The notes below the pieces were generated by a model. It did not search any database. It had not been told where the DNA came from and saw only the letters and a list, made by a program, of their open reading frames with translations. Of a DNA stretch of 44,585 bases, positions 23,855-32,634 are shown piece after piece (position 1 is the first letter of the stretch; each line of letters starts with the position of its first letter). The translations under genes and the position numbers were made by a program. Source of the stretch: Phycisphaerales bacterium. GTDB taxonomy: Bacteria; Planctomycetota; UBA1135; UBA2386. Location: the NCBI GenBank assembly GCA_020247305.1, contig JADCJE010000095.1:1-44585 (forward strand), written 5' to 3'.

Positions 23855-23887
23855 CGCCGCCATCAGGCCGCCATCAGGCCGCCGTCA
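23855..23887 (+). repeat. Three tandem 11-bp repeats
   Basis: Two exact copies of GCCGCCATCAG (23855-23865, 23866-23876) and one variant GCCGCCGTCAG (23877-23887). The third copy contains the stop codon of the minus-strand Gfo/Idh gene. A slippage-type repeat between convergent genes. Confidence 0.8.
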
Positions 23888-25243
23888 GACCTTCGTCAGT
23901 TCGAAGCCGCGGCGGTAGGCCTTGCCGATCAGGGCCTGGGCTGTGGCCGAGTTCGTCACCTTCATCGCTGCCGCGTCCCACTCGATGCGCTCGCCGGTGC
24001 GCAGCGCGAGGTTGCCGAGCAGCATCGCCTCGGTGAACGGCGCCGCGTACTCGAAGTTCGCCATCGGCTGCTTGTTGTCGAGGATCCCCTGCAGCCACTC
24101 GTCGTGGATGCCGGTGACGCGCGGCAGCGTCGGCTGCGGCGTCTCGTACTGCAGCGGCTTGCCGTCCTTGTCGTACAGGTCGAAGCGCTCGCCGTAGTCC
24201 GTCGGCGAGTAGAGGATGCCCTTGCTGCCGACCAGCAGGAAGCCGCCGCTGCGCCACGTCACGCCGGGCAGCAGCGTCGTCGGCGGCAGGTCGCCGCCGT
24301 CGTACCAGACCATCTTGACCGGGCCGCGCGCGCCGCGCGTCGGGAACTGGAACGTGATGGTGCTGCGCTTGGGCGCCGTCTCGTCGTTGCCGCCGTCGGC
24401 GACCGCTTCGACCAAAGTCGGCGCGTCGAGTTCGAGCGCGTAGAACGGCAGGTTGGCGACGTGGCAGGCCATGTCACCGAGCGCCCCGGTGCCGAAGTCC
24501 CACCATGCGCGCCACTGGAACGGCGCGTAGCCCTTGAAGTCGCCGTCCTTGCGGCCGGCGGCGTACGGCCGCCACGCTGCCGGCCCGAGCCAGAGATCCC
24601 AGCGGAACGTGGCCGGGATCGCGTCGACGTGCTTGGGGCGGCCGATGCCCTGCGGCCAGATCGGCCGGTCGGTCCACACGTGCACCTCGGTGACCGTGCC
24701 GAGGATGCCCGCGCGGACGCACTCGGTCGCCGTGCGGAAACCGTCCATGCACGTGCCCTGGTTGCCCATCGAGGTGATTACCTTGGTCTTGCGCGCGGCC
24801 TGCAGCATCAGGCGCGCCTCCTCGACGGTGTGCGACAGCGGCTTCTGCACGAACACGTGGATGCCGCGCGCCATCGCCGCCAGCGCTGGGCCGGCGTGCA
24901 GGTGGTCGGGCGTGCTGACCGTCAGGGCGTCGAGCTTCTCGACGTCCAGCATGTCGCGCCAGTCCTCGTAGAACGCCGCCTTGGGGTGCTGCTCGCGCAC
25001 CTGCCGCGCCTTGCCCTGGTCGACGTCGCACAGCGCCACGATGTCGTGGTTCTTGGCGCACGCCTCGATGTCGGACAGGCCCTTGCCGCCGCACCCGATG
25101 GCGCCGATGCGCAGGCGACCGTTGGCGGACGGCCGCCGCAGCATGGGGGAGGCGGCGAGTCCCGGGTGGGCGAAGCGGGCGGCGGCAGCGGCGGCGGCGC
25201 TGCCGACAAGGAAGTCACGACGCGACGTGCGGGCGCTGGTCAT
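23885..25243 (-). CDS. Tat-exported Gfo/Idh/MocA family oxidoreductase
   Basis: 452 residues. The Tat signal is T-S-R-R-D-F-L-V-G-S followed by an Ala-rich segment. The nucleotide-binding turn is L-R-I-G-A-I-G-C-G-G-K-G near residue 45. V-F-V-Q-K-P-L-S-H-T corresponds to the E-K-P motif with Gln in place of Glu. The second domain has T-D-R-P-I-W-P-Q-G, W-W-D-F-G-T-G-A-L-G-D-M-A-C-H and W-Y-D-G-G, which are characteristic of the planctomycete exported subgroup. The substrate is probably a sugar derivative. It is convergent with the S9 peptidase gene. TAGGGT (25258-25253, minus strand) lies 9 bp before ATG 25243. Confidence 0.85.
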   Translation of the reverse strand: MTSARTSRRDFLVGSAAAAAAARFAHPGLAASPMLRRPSANGRLRIGAIGCGGKGLSDIEACAKNHDIVALCDVDQGKARQVREQHPKAAFYEDWRDMLDVEKLDALTVSTPDHLHAGPALAAMARGIHVFVQKPLSHTVEEARLMLQAARKTKVITSMGNQGTCMDGFRTATECVRAGILGTVTEVHVWTDRPIWPQGIGRPKHVDAIPATFRWDLWLGPAAWRPYAAGRKDGDFKGYAPFQWRAWWDFGTGALGDMACHVANLPFYALELDAPTLVEAVADGGNDETAPKRSTITFQFPTRGARGPVKMVWYDGGDLPPTTLLPGVTWRSGGFLLVGSKGILYSPTDYGERFDLYDKDGKPLQYETPQPTLPRVTGIHDEWLQGILDNKQPMANFEYAAPFTEAMLLGNLALRTGERIEWDAAAMKVTNSATAQALIGKAYRRGFELTKV

Positions 25244-25303
25244 CGTCGCCGCACCCTAGCCGGCGGCGGCAAGGCCCGGCGGGTCCGGAACGTAACGACT
25301 TCT

Positions 25304-26752
25304 TCACTTCTTCGGCTGCTGGTGGGCTTCCCGACCGTGCCGGATCGCCGTCCACTTGTCGCCGTACACGAACGTCGGCGACTGTTCATAGTCGTGGCAC
25401 TGCGTGCACAACTGCGAACCCTGGGCGCCGCCGAGCAGGCCGAGCGGCTTCTGGCCGCCCGCGGCGACGTGTTCGGAGCCGGGGCCGTGGCAGCGTTCGC
25501 AGCCGACGTCGGTCAGGTGCGGCGTGTCGGCGGCCGACCGGAAGCCGCTGCGTTCGCCGTAGCCGACGACGTGGCAGCTGACGCAGTCCGGGTAGGCGGT
25601 GACCGGCCAGCCGTAGCGTTTGGCGTCCTTCTCGGCGTCGACCAGCGTCTGCCACGCATGCGCGTGCTTGGACTTCTCCCACGCGGCCATCGCCGTCGGG
25701 TGGCAGGCGGCGCAGGTCGACGTGCCGACGTAGCTGGCGCCGCTCGCGGTGGGGCGGCGCTCGGCCAGTTGCGTCAGCAGACCCTGCGCCTGCACGTCGT
25801 GCCGATGCGCAAGGATGACGTCCTTGACCTGCGGGTCACCGCCGCCGCCGGGAACCGTGCGGCTGGCCGGCAGCGGCACCAGCTCGCAGGCGACCTGGCC
25901 GCCGTCCGGGCCGCGGTGCAGCCAGCAGTCGAGCAGCACGCGCCCGCGCGAGCCGGTGAACACCAGCGGCACGTTGCCGACGCGCGACGGCGCAGCCGTC
26001 GGTTCGGCGTACGCGCTGTCGACGCCGACGACCAGATCGGGCGGCGGGGAGAGCGTCGGGATCAGCTGTCGGATCGCCGCATCGTCGCCGTGGGCCAGCA
26101 GGATGCGCCGGGTGTCCGGCGTGGCGCCCGCGAGCGCGCGCTGCCAGCCCTCGGCCGGCGGCAGGTGCGTGATCCCGGCGGCAGCGTCGGTCGGTTGCCG
26201 ATCGAGCAGCAGCGAGCCGATCCGCACGGCGATGCCGCGCACGTCCTTGGCGACGAACGGCTGCGCTGGCCAGTCCGGCGCGGCGCAGACGAGGTCGGAG
26301 GCGACGACCGGAGCGCCGGCCAGGAACGCGCGGTAGTCGCCGGACGGCAGCCGCAGGTCGCGGCGACCGATGCCGAGCGCGTCGTACTTGCGCTGCATGG
26401 CGAACAGCACCTGCGCCGCCGTCAGCAGCTTGAGCGCGTCGAGCGCGGTGTCGCCATCGACGAGTTCGCCGCCTTCGAGCAGCAGGTCGTAGCCGGCTTG
26501 CTCGCCGACGTGCTGCATGCGCCGCGCCAGGCCGCCGAGCTGGCCGCTGGCGCAACCGCACGGCTCCAGGCGACCGAGCATGGCGCCGCTCAGCAGCAGG
26601 CGGATGCGGTCTGGCGGCGGCGTGGCGGCCTGCTGCGGATCCTGCTTCGTCGCGGCGGCGGCTGGTTCGGCCCCGCATTGCGCGAGCGTGGCGACGAGCG
26701 CGGCGAGGCCGAGCGCGAGCGGCAGGATGGCGGCGAGGTTCGGTCGGATCAT
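25304..26752 (-). CDS. Tetraheme cytochrome c554-like protein with N-terminal 5'-nucleotidase-like domain
   Basis: 482 residues. A hydrophobic signal with Cys26 is followed by a domain (about 48-300) beginning S-G-A-M-L-G-R-L-E-P-C-G-C-A-S-G-Q-L-G-G-L-A-R-R, the pattern of calcineurin-like/5'-nucleotidase-type domains. The C-terminal 140 residues contain four heme-binding motifs: C-A-A-C-H (347), C-V-S-C-H (390), C-E-R-C-H (418) and C-T-Q-C-H (449), with C-H-G-P-G-S-E-H as in cytochrome c554-type proteins. A periplasmic electron carrier or reductase is inferred. The catalytic metal ligands of the first domain look degenerate. The gene is 14 bp downstream of the DUF1573-type lipoprotein gene on the same strand, so they probably form an operon. 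Confidence 0.8.
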   Translation of the reverse strand: MIRPNLAAILPLALGLAALVATLAQCGAEPAAAATKQDPQQAATPPPDRIRLLLSGAMLGRLEPCGCASGQLGGLARRMQHVGEQAGYDLLLEGGELVDGDTALDALKLLTAAQVLFAMQRKYDALGIGRRDLRLPSGDYRAFLAGAPVVASDLVCAAPDWPAQPFVAKDVRGIAVRIGSLLLDRQPTDAAAGITHLPPAEGWQRALAGATPDTRRILLAHGDDAAIRQLIPTLSPPPDLVVGVDSAYAEPTAAPSRVGNVPLVFTGSRGRVLLDCWLHRGPDGGQVACELVPLPASRTVPGGGGDPQVKDVILAHRHDVQAQGLLTQLAERRPTASGASYVGTSTCAACHPTAMAAWEKSKHAHAWQTLVDAEKDAKRYGWPVTAYPDCVSCHVVGYGERSGFRSAADTPHLTDVGCERCHGPGSEHVAAGGQKPLGLLGGAQGSQLCTQCHDYEQSPTFVYGDKWTAIRHGREAHQQPKK

Positions 26753-26766
26753 CGTCGGATGCGCGG

Positions 26767-27894
26767 TCAGCGGGCGAACAGTACCAGTTGGATCGGCAGG
26801 AACGGGCCGGCGTCGCCTTGCTTGCTCAGCCATGCGGTCGCGCGCACGCCGGCGGCGAGGCCGCCGGCGTAGCGCACGTGCATGCGCAGGCGGCGCGGCG
26901 TCTCGACCACGGGTTCGAAGCGGATGGCGAAGTGGCCGGCGACGTCGCGGCCGTCGGCGTCGACCACGCGCTGGACCACGAAGCCGACGGGGCGGCGTTC
27001 GTCGTGGTCGACGACCAGGACGAACTGGCCGACGGCTTCCTCCTCGGTTTGTTCCCGCGCGAGGTCGGCGCGCAGCGACACCTTGTCGAGCGGCACGGCT
27101 TCGAGCTCCGGGATCGACTTCCAGGCGGCTTCGAGCGCGAGTTGGTAGCCGGGGATCGTCGTCGCGACGTCGATGCGCGCGCGATGGCTGCCGAACTCGC
27201 CGGGGGCGCAGCGCGCGCGCAGCAGCCAGTGGCCGTCCGCCTCGACGAGTTCGACGGCGAGCAGTGGGTCGCTGCTGGTCGCCGGGCCGAACCGGGCGTC
27301 GCCGTGGCGTTCGTCGCCGCGCAGCGTCGTGACCAGGAGGCCGCGCTGCGACGCCGCGACGCGCCCGAAGTCGAGCGTCGCGAGCGGCCGCAGTTCGACC
27401 GGCGCGTCGATGGCGTAGCGCACCGTCAGCGGCCACTGCACGCGCGAAGCGCCGGTCATGTCGCCGAGGGCCTGCAGCACGACGAAGCCGCGGCTCTGCG
27501 TCGGCTTGAGGTCGAGCGCTTCCTTGCGGGCGGTGTCGAGCACGAGCCGCAGGACGAGCGCTTCGCCGGCGGCGGGGCGGCTGGTCGCCGTGCCGGCGCC
27601 GTCGACGAAGCGCTCGGCGCCGTCGCCGCCGCGCAACAAGAGTTCGGCGCGGCCGCAGGCGCAATCGAAGTGCACGCGCAGCGGCACGTAGTCGCCGCCG
27701 ATCGCCGCGAGGTCGAGCAGGAATTCGTGGGCGCGCGACTCGCCGTGCGGGATGACGCCGAAGTCGTGGTCGATGGCAAGCGGCGCCCGTTGGCCGGGGG
27801 CCGGGGACGGCGAGTTCGCCGGCGCAGGCGGCGGTGGTTCGGCCGCTTGGCCGCAAGCGGCCGCTAGCCAGATCAGGCAGGCGCAACGACGCAT
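26767..27894 (-). CDS. DUF1573-like lipoprotein
   Basis: 375 residues. Lipobox L-I-W-L-A-A-A-C-G-Q. Near residue 42 the segment D-H-D-F-G-V-I-P-H-G-E-S-R-A-H-E-F is the opening of a DUF1573/ASPM-type Ig-like domain, and further beta-rich repeats follow (T-L-D-F-G-R-V-A near the middle). The family is abundant in Bacteroidetes and Planctomycetes and often sits beside multiheme or redox genes; its function is unknown. TACTAT (27907-27902, minus strand) is 7 bp before ATG 27894. A 10-bp inverted repeat lies in the signal-peptide codons (27840-27863). Confidence 0.7.
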   Translation of the reverse strand: MRRCACLIWLAAACGQAAEPPPPAPANSPSPAPGQRAPLAIDHDFGVIPHGESRAHEFLLDLAAIGGDYVPLRVHFDCACGRAELLLRGGDGAERFVDGAGTATSRPAAGEALVLRLVLDTARKEALDLKPTQSRGFVVLQALGDMTGASRVQWPLTVRYAIDAPVELRPLATLDFGRVAASQRGLLVTTLRGDERHGDARFGPATSSDPLLAVELVEADGHWLLRARCAPGEFGSHRARIDVATTIPGYQLALEAAWKSIPELEAVPLDKVSLRADLAREQTEEEAVGQFVLVVDHDERRPVGFVVQRVVDADGRDVAGHFAIRFEPVVETPRRLRMHVRYAGGLAAGVRATAWLSKQGDAGPFLPIQLVLFAR

Positions 27895-27952
27895 GGCGGC
27901 GATAGTAGGCCGCTCGGCCGCCGTAACGGCCTGGAAGTTGGCTCGGGAAAGG

Positions 27953-27987
27953 CCCGCGGCCGCCCCAGGTGAGGGAGCGGCCGCGGG
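27953..27987 (-). terminator. Terminator-like hairpin downstream of the NtrC-type gene
   Basis: CCCGCGGCCGC (27953-27963) pairs perfectly with GCGGCCGCGGG (27977-27987), 13-nt loop. Read on the minus strand it is followed by CCTTTCCC, mildly pyrimidine-rich. It ends the transcript from the regulator gene before the DUF1573 promoter. Confidence 0.55.
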
Positions 27988-28215
27988 TTCGTCGCCGGAG
28001 TGTCCACCAGCAAGGTAGCACCCGGCGTGCCAACCTCGCCGTCCGCCGCCAGCGCCGATGGCATGGGGGCTGGCGCCGGAAGCGGACAGCCGCAGGCAGG
28101 CCGGGGGGGCGGCAACCATGGCAGCGCTGCCATGGTGACGACGCCCGGCGCCATGGTGCGGCCGGCGTCGCCTCGCCCTGACTGGGGGCGGGCGCGCGGG
28201 GCCGGCTGCCGGCGC
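27988..28215. other. Non-coding stretch with inverted repeats and a 22-bp palindrome
   Basis: This gap after the regulator gene has no convincing gene. It contains a perfect 22-bp palindrome at 28115-28136 (centre AGC|GCT, arms ACCATGGCAGC), and an imperfect hairpin around CGCCAGC (near 28058) and GCTGGCG, flanked by GTCCGC/GCGGAC. Strand and role are unknown; a long structured 3' leader, an operator or a small RNA are possible. I could not match it to a known riboswitch. Confidence 0.4.
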
Positions 28216-29601
28216 TCAGGACGCCAGGCCGTGCCGCTTCAGCTTGCGGTGCAGGGTCGTGTAGTCGATCTGCAGGGTGCGCGCGGCGGCCGCCTTGTTG
28301 CCGTCGCACGCCGCGAGCGTCTGCCGCAGGATCGCCGCTTCCATCGCGTCGTTGGCGGCGCGCAGCCGTTCGGCCAGCGGGCCGTCGTCCTGCGGCGCTG
28401 CGACGGTCCGGGCCGCGTCCGCCGGCGGCTCGACGGTCGCCGGCGTCAGTTCGAAGTCGCCGGCGTCGAGGTCGGGGCTCGCGGCCAGCAGGGCGGCGCG
28501 GCGCACCGCGTTGCGCAGTTCGCGCAGGTTGCCGGGCCAACCGTGCGCCAGCAGCAATTGCTCCGCTGCCGGCGTCATGCCGCGGACGTTGCGGCCCAGT
28601 TCGTCGTTGGCCTCCGCCAGGAAGCGCCGGGCGAAGTGCAGCACGTCCTCGCGGCGCTCGCGCAGCGGCGGCAGCGCGATGGTGAACTCGGCGAGCCGGT
28701 GGTAGAGGTCGGTGCGGAAACGGCCGGCGGCGACGTCGGTGAGCAGGTCGGCGTTGGTGGCCGCGACGAGCCGGGCGCGAAACGGCACCGGCTTGCTGCC
28801 GCCGAGCGGCACCACGGCGCGTTCCTGCAGCGCGCGCAGCAGCTTCGCCTGCAGCATCAGCGGCAGGTTGCCGATCTCGTCGAGGAAGAGCGTGCCGCCG
28901 TCGGCCATCGGGAACAGACCGGCGCGTGCGCGGTCGGCGCCGGTGAACGCGCCGCGTTCGTGGCCGAACAGGTGCGACTCCAGCAGGTGCTCGGGCAGCG
29001 CGCCGCAGTCGACCGCGACGAACGGTCCGCCGGCGTTCGGCGACAGCGCGTGCAGGGCGCGCGCGGCGACCTCCTTGCCGGTGCCGGACTCCCCGCGCAG
29101 GAGCACGGCGATCGCGTCCTGTGGCGCCACCAGGGCGATCGCGCGGCGCAGTTGCTGCGCGGCGCGGCTCGGGCCGAAGTCGGGCACGCCGCCGGCGCGG
29201 GCGCGGCGCAGTTCGGCGACCTCGCGCTTGAGCCGGCTCTGCTCGGCGGCGCGGCGAACCGACAGCAGCAGCCGCTGCGGGTCGTACGGCTTGGCTTGGT
29301 AGTCGAACGCGCCCTCCTTCACGGCCTCGACGGCGGTGGCGAGGTCTTCGACCGCGCTCAGCAGCACGACCGGCACCTCGGGCGCGTCGCGCCGCAGCGA
29401 GCGCAGCAGTTCGATGCCCGGCACCCGCGGCATGCGCATGTCGGACAGCACGACGTCGGGACTCGCTTCGGCGACCGCGCGCAGTGCCTCGTCGCCGTCG
29501 GCCGCCTCGCGCACGGCGAAGCCTTCGTCCTCGAACAGCCCGCGCAGCACCCAGCGCAGGTCGGGCTCGTCGTCGACGATCAGCAGGTCGAATTCGCGCA
29601 T
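28216..29601 (-). CDS. Sigma-54-dependent response regulator, NtrC type
   Basis: 461 residues in three domains. The receiver (1-120) has D-D-E at 10-12, phosphoacceptor Asp54 (V-L-S-D-M-R-M-P) and the Lys in Y-Q-A-K-P-Y. The AAA+ domain has Walker A G-E-S-G-T-G-K-E, the sigma-54 contact loop G-A-F-T-G-A and F-L-D-E-I-G-N-L. The C-terminal Fis-type HTH reads [12 protein letters not shown]. It should activate sigma-54 promoters when phosphorylated by the kinase at 29580-30833, whose gene overlaps its start by 22 bp. Target promoters are not evident here. Confidence 0.9.
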   Translation of the reverse strand: MREFDLLIVDDEPDLRWVLRGLFEDEGFAVREAADGDEALRAVAEASPDVVLSDMRMPRVPGIELLRSLRRDAPEVPVVLLSAVEDLATAVEAVKEGAFDYQAKPYDPQRLLLSVRRAAEQSRLKREVAELRRARAGGVPDFGPSRAAQQLRRAIALVAPQDAIAVLLRGESGTGKEVAARALHALSPNAGGPFVAVDCGALPEHLLESHLFGHERGAFTGADRARAGLFPMADGGTLFLDEIGNLPLMLQAKLLRALQERAVVPLGGSKPVPFRARLVAATNADLLTDVAAGRFRTDLYHRLAEFTIALPPLRERREDVLHFARRFLAEANDELGRNVRGMTPAAEQLLLAHGWPGNLRELRNAVRRAALLAASPDLDAGDFELTPATVEPPADAARTVAAPQDDGPLAERLRAANDAMEAAILRQTLAACDGNKAAAARTLQIDYTTLHRKLKRHGLAS

Positions 29602-30833
29602 GGCGTGTCCGTGGGCAGCGTGGCGAACGCCGGCGACTGCGCGCCGTCGCCGCGTTCGGCATGGGCGAGCGGCAGGACGAGCAGCGCGCGGGTGCCGCCG
29701 CGCAAGCGAGGGTGCAGACGCAGCGCGCCGCCGAGCTCCGCAGCGATGCGGCGGCAACTGACGAGGCCGAGTCCGGTCCCGGCCGGCTTGGTCGTGAAGA
29801 ACGGCGTGAAGCGGTTGCGCCGGATCGTCGGCGGCAGGCCGGCGCCGCGGTCCTCGACCAGCAGGGCGATGGCCTGCCGGCGGCGCAGCAGGCGGGCGCG
29901 CAGCTGCACGGGCTGGCCGGCGGGCGAGGCCTGCAGGGCGTTCAGGCCCAGGTTGAGCAGCGCCTGGGTGAGCAACGTCCGGTCGGTGCGCAGCGGCGGG
30001 CAGTTCGCGGCGGTGCGATGCACCGTCAGCGGCACGTGCCGTCGGCGCGCCTCCGTGCGCAGCAGTTCGGCGACCTCCTCCAGCGCCGTGAGCGGCGCGG
30101 TCTCGGTCGGCGCCTTGGACTGCGGCCGCGCCAGGTCGATCAACGCCTCGATCGTGCGGTCGGCCTTGTCGACGTTGCGCAGGATCACCGTCGCGTGTTC
30201 GGAGAGCTCGCGCTGCGTGCGCGGCCGCCGGCACATCGATTCGACGCTGCCCTTGACGATGGTGAGCGGATTGCGCAGGTCGTGCGCGATGCTGGCGGCG
30301 AGCTCGGCGAGCATGCCGCGGCGGTCGGCGTCGACGAGGTGCTGCTCCAGCAGGGTGCGTTCGGTCGTCACCGCGTCGAGTTCACCGCGCTGCCGCGCCT
30401 CGCGTTCGGCGAGCAGGCGGTGGTTGGCGACGACGTGGGGGATCCAGAGCATCAGGCCGAAGGTGCTCATGGTGGTGCCGAGCAGGAAGATCGCGCCCGT
30501 GTCGCAGACCGTGCGGATGTAGGTCAGCAGGCTGCCGGGGACGGCCTGCGGCAGGTAGCTGATGCAGGCGCTGGTGGTCGAGCCGGCGAGGTTGATGGCG
30601 AAGCCGGCGACGATCAGCGACATCGCCTGGCCGCGGAGTTCGAGGCTGGTCGCTGCGGCGCGGCCGAAGAACCACAACAGGAGTCCGAAGTATGCCGGCG
30701 GCACCATCGCCGCGATCGGCGCCGGCACGCCCGGCCAGGCCAGCAGGACGGTCAGCACGGTCAGCAGCGCGCAACTGGCGTACGTGCCGCCCAGCACGTC
30801 GCCGGCGGCGCTGCGATCCTTGGCGGCGGCCAC
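29580..30833 (-). CDS. Membrane sensor histidine kinase, NtrB-like
   Basis: 417 residues. Four or five transmembrane segments occupy residues 20-135 with no sizeable periplasmic domain; a coiled coil follows (R-L-L-A-E-R-E-A-R-Q-R-G-E-L). The phosphoacceptor is His184 in S-I-A-H-D-L-R-N-P-L. The ATPase domain carries an N-box (L-N-L-G-L-N-A-L-Q-A-S), D-R-G-A-G-L-P and G-T-G-L-G-L. The gene starts with GTG 30833. It is the partner of the NtrC-type regulator by overlap. The lack of an external sensor domain suggests signal sensing within the membrane or by a partner. Confidence 0.85.
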   Translation of the reverse strand: MAAAKDRSAAGDVLGGTYASCALLTVLTVLLAWPGVPAPIAAMVPPAYFGLLLWFFGRAAATSLELRGQAMSLIVAGFAINLAGSTTSACISYLPQAVPGSLLTYIRTVCDTGAIFLLGTTMSTFGLMLWIPHVVANHRLLAEREARQRGELDAVTTERTLLEQHLVDADRRGMLAELAASIAHDLRNPLTIVKGSVESMCRRPRTQRELSEHATVILRNVDKADRTIEALIDLARPQSKAPTETAPLTALEEVAELLRTEARRRHVPLTVHRTAANCPPLRTDRTLLTQALLNLGLNALQASPAGQPVQLRARLLRRRQAIALLVEDRGAGLPPTIRRNRFTPFFTTKPAGTGLGLVSCRRIAAELGGALRLHPRLRGGTRALLVLPLAHAERGDGAQSPAFATLPTDTPCANSTC

Positions 30834-30910
30834 GGGCCGCGTATCGGCATCCGGCAGCCCCGGCGATGAGCCGGAGGGCCGATGTCACCGTCCGGAATCG
30901 CAGTCCCGCG

Positions 30911-31948
30911 TCACTGTTCGGAGGCGGCCGTCGCCGGCCGGCCGGCGCCATTGCGGCGGAAGTCGCGGACCATCTGGCTGACGATCGGCGTCATCAACTC
31001 GCCCGGGCACTCCGTGCTCTTGAAGTTGTGGTGGCAGTAGATGGCGTCGGGCCCGAACCGGTGCACGCGCATCAGTTCGGCGACCAGTTGCCGCGTCGAC
31101 TGGATCTGGGCCCGCGTCGGTTCCTGGCCGCGCGCCTGTCCACGGCTCGGCCGCATGAAGTTGCCGAGCAGGCAGATGCCGACGTTGCCGACGTTGCTCT
31201 CGCCACCGGCGTGCGCCCCTTGGAAGCGCAGTTCGCGGCCCTGCCAGACGCGGCCCGAGGGATCGATCAGGAAGTGGTAGCCGACGTCGCCATATCCTCT
31301 CTGCGACATGTGCTCGCGCTGGATGCGTTGGATCTGCGCCGCGCAGGTGCTGGGCCGCGTGTCGCGGAAGTACATCGCCGAGTGGTGGATCGTCACGCGG
31401 TCGATCGGCTGCATCGGCACGACGTTGCCCTTGTCGGCGGTCGCAGCGCCCCATGCCGAACGCGGTTGCACCGCGATCTCCAGCGTGGAAGGCGTCGCGG
31501 TGCTCGCGACCGCTGGGGCGGCCGTCTTGGCGCCGAGCAGCTTGCGCAGTTCGGGGTCGATGGCGAGTTGGCGGGCACGGTCGCGGTCGTACGCGCCCCG
31601 CTCAGGGGTCCCGGCGGCGGCGAACGCCTCGGCGCGCAGGTAGCGCGCGAAGGACTCTTCGTGCGTCGAGGGCTTGGTAGTGACGAAGAGCACCTCCGAA
31701 ACGGCGTCGAGCGCGTTCTGCGGCCGCTGCTGCTGCAGGTGCAGCCACGCCACGCGCAGCAGGGCAGGCGGCGTCTTGGTGCGAGCCAGCAACTCGATCT
31801 CGGCATCGGGCGCCATGCTCGGCGGCGCGAACGTCACCGCACGTGAGACGACGGTCGGCGGCTGGTAGCCGTTGGCTCTTGGCGCCGGCGCAGTGCTGGC
31901 GCACGCGCCGAGGATTGCGAGCGCCGCCAGCAGGTGGCAGCGGAACAC
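30911..31948 (-). CDS. Lipoprotein N-acetylmuramoyl-L-alanine amidase (Amidase_2/PGRP fold)
   Basis: 345 residues from GTG 31948. Lipobox L-G-A-C (Cys16). Residues 45-145 are a TPR-like helical spacer. The amidase domain (160-345) has I-H-H-S (His188/189), Y-H-F-L-I-D, H-A-G-G-E-S-N-V-G-N-V-G-I-C-L-L-G-N-F and C-H-H-N-F-K-S-T-E-C-P-G (Cys314), the zinc ligands of N-acetylmuramoyl-L-alanine amidase. It would cleave the amide between MurNAc and the stem peptide, in cell-wall recycling or remodelling. An ATG start is absent in the signal region, so the start is inferred. Confidence 0.85.
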   Translation of the reverse strand: MFRCHLLAALAILGACASTAPAPRANGYQPPTVVSRAVTFAPPSMAPDAEIELLARTKTPPALLRVAWLHLQQQRPQNALDAVSEVLFVTTKPSTHEESFARYLRAEAFAAAGTPERGAYDRDRARQLAIDPELRKLLGAKTAAPAVASTATPSTLEIAVQPRSAWGAATADKGNVVPMQPIDRVTIHHSAMYFRDTRPSTCAAQIQRIQREHMSQRGYGDVGYHFLIDPSGRVWQGRELRFQGAHAGGESNVGNVGICLLGNFMRPSRGQARGQEPTRAQIQSTRQLVAELMRVHRFGPDAIYCHHNFKSTECPGELMTPIVSQMVRDFRRNGAGRPATAASEQ

Positions 31949-31958
31949 GACGAAGACG

Positions 31959-32027
31959 CCTCGGCGCCGAGGATGCGAAAGCGAACTCACGTGGGCCCTC
32001 CGGCGCGCCTGGGCCGACCGGAGGCCC
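31959..32027. promoter_or_regulatory. Palindrome and hairpin in the divergent amidase/RsbW-like intergenic region
   Basis: A 14-bp perfect palindrome CCTCGGCGCCGAGG (31959-31972) is followed by an imperfect hairpin, GGGCCCTCCGG (31993-32003) with CCGGAGGCCC (32018-32027). They lie between divergent starts and could be an operator. The rest of 31949-32182 shows only GC-rich repeats. Confidence 0.35.
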
Positions 32028-32182
32028 TGCCGCGCAGTCCCAGGAGGATACTCCCGCGCAAGCGGCCTTGGCAACGGCGTTTGGCCGGCTTGCGCAACCG
32101 GCAAGCGCCGCCGGCGCCGCCAGCGGGGGCTCAGGATGCGGCGCGGTCCGGTCGATAGCGGCGGCAAGCCGGAGTCCCACGC

Positions 32183-32629
32183 ATGTCCTCCCTGGTCGTC
32201 CTGTCGCTGACGGGTCCGATGGACCATCTACGCCTCGTCTGGCAGACGGGGGAGACCCTGCTCCAGTCGGTCGTCTTCGACGACGACCCCGAAGGCAACC
32301 GCTACAACGTGCTGGTCGCGCTGCAGGAGATGGTCACGAACGTGCTCCGGCACGGCTACCGGCTCGACGAGTCGCGACCGATCGAGGTCCGCTTCGACCT
32401 GCGCGAGGACTCGTTCCAGGTGACGCTGCGCGATCGTGGTCCGGCGTTCGATCCGACCCGCCATGGCGACCCGGCCGAGTCCGAGGAGACCGCGATGCCG
32501 ACCGCGTGCGGCGGCTTCGGCATCGCGATCGTCCGCCAGGTCATGGACCGCGTCGAGTACGCGCGCATCGACGGCTGGAACACGCTGCGCCTTACCAAGT
32601 ACGCGCGGGTGGTCGCTCCGACCCTCTGA
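32183..32629 (+). CDS. RsbW-like anti-sigma/ATP-binding protein (HATPase_c_2)
   Basis: 148 residues. The GHKL N-box is A-L-Q-E-M-V-T-N-V-L-R-H-G-Y, followed by L-R-D-R-G-P-A-F-D-P (G1-like) and G-G-F-G-I-A-I-V (G2). This is a single HATPase domain, the size of RsbW/SpoIIAB-type serine kinases that hold sigma factors. It is followed 5 bp later by a SpoIIE-type phosphatase gene, so it probably acts in a partner-switching pathway. The sigma factor and STAS protein are not in the window. Confidence 0.85.
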   Translation: MSSLVVLSLTGPMDHLRLVWQTGETLLQSVVFDDDPEGNRYNVLVALQEMVTNVLRHGYRLDESRPIEVRFDLREDSFQVTLRDRGPAFDPTRHGDPAESEETAMPTACGGFGIAIVRQVMDRVEYARIDGWNTLRLTKYARVVAPTL

Positions 32630-32634
32630 GCCAC

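Noticed and set aside
23855..23887. Short tandem repeats as a CRISPR array
   Set aside because: Units are 11 bp with no spacers and no cas genes nearby.
23129..26872. 1247-residue plus-strand frame across the S9, Gfo/Idh and cytochrome genes
   Set aside because: It overlaps three well-supported genes on both strands and is a product of high GC content.
27988..28215. Cobalamin or cyclic-di-GMP riboswitch in the gap
   Set aside because: I could not find the conserved core of either class on either strand, and the gap follows rather than precedes the neighbouring gene on the minus strand.
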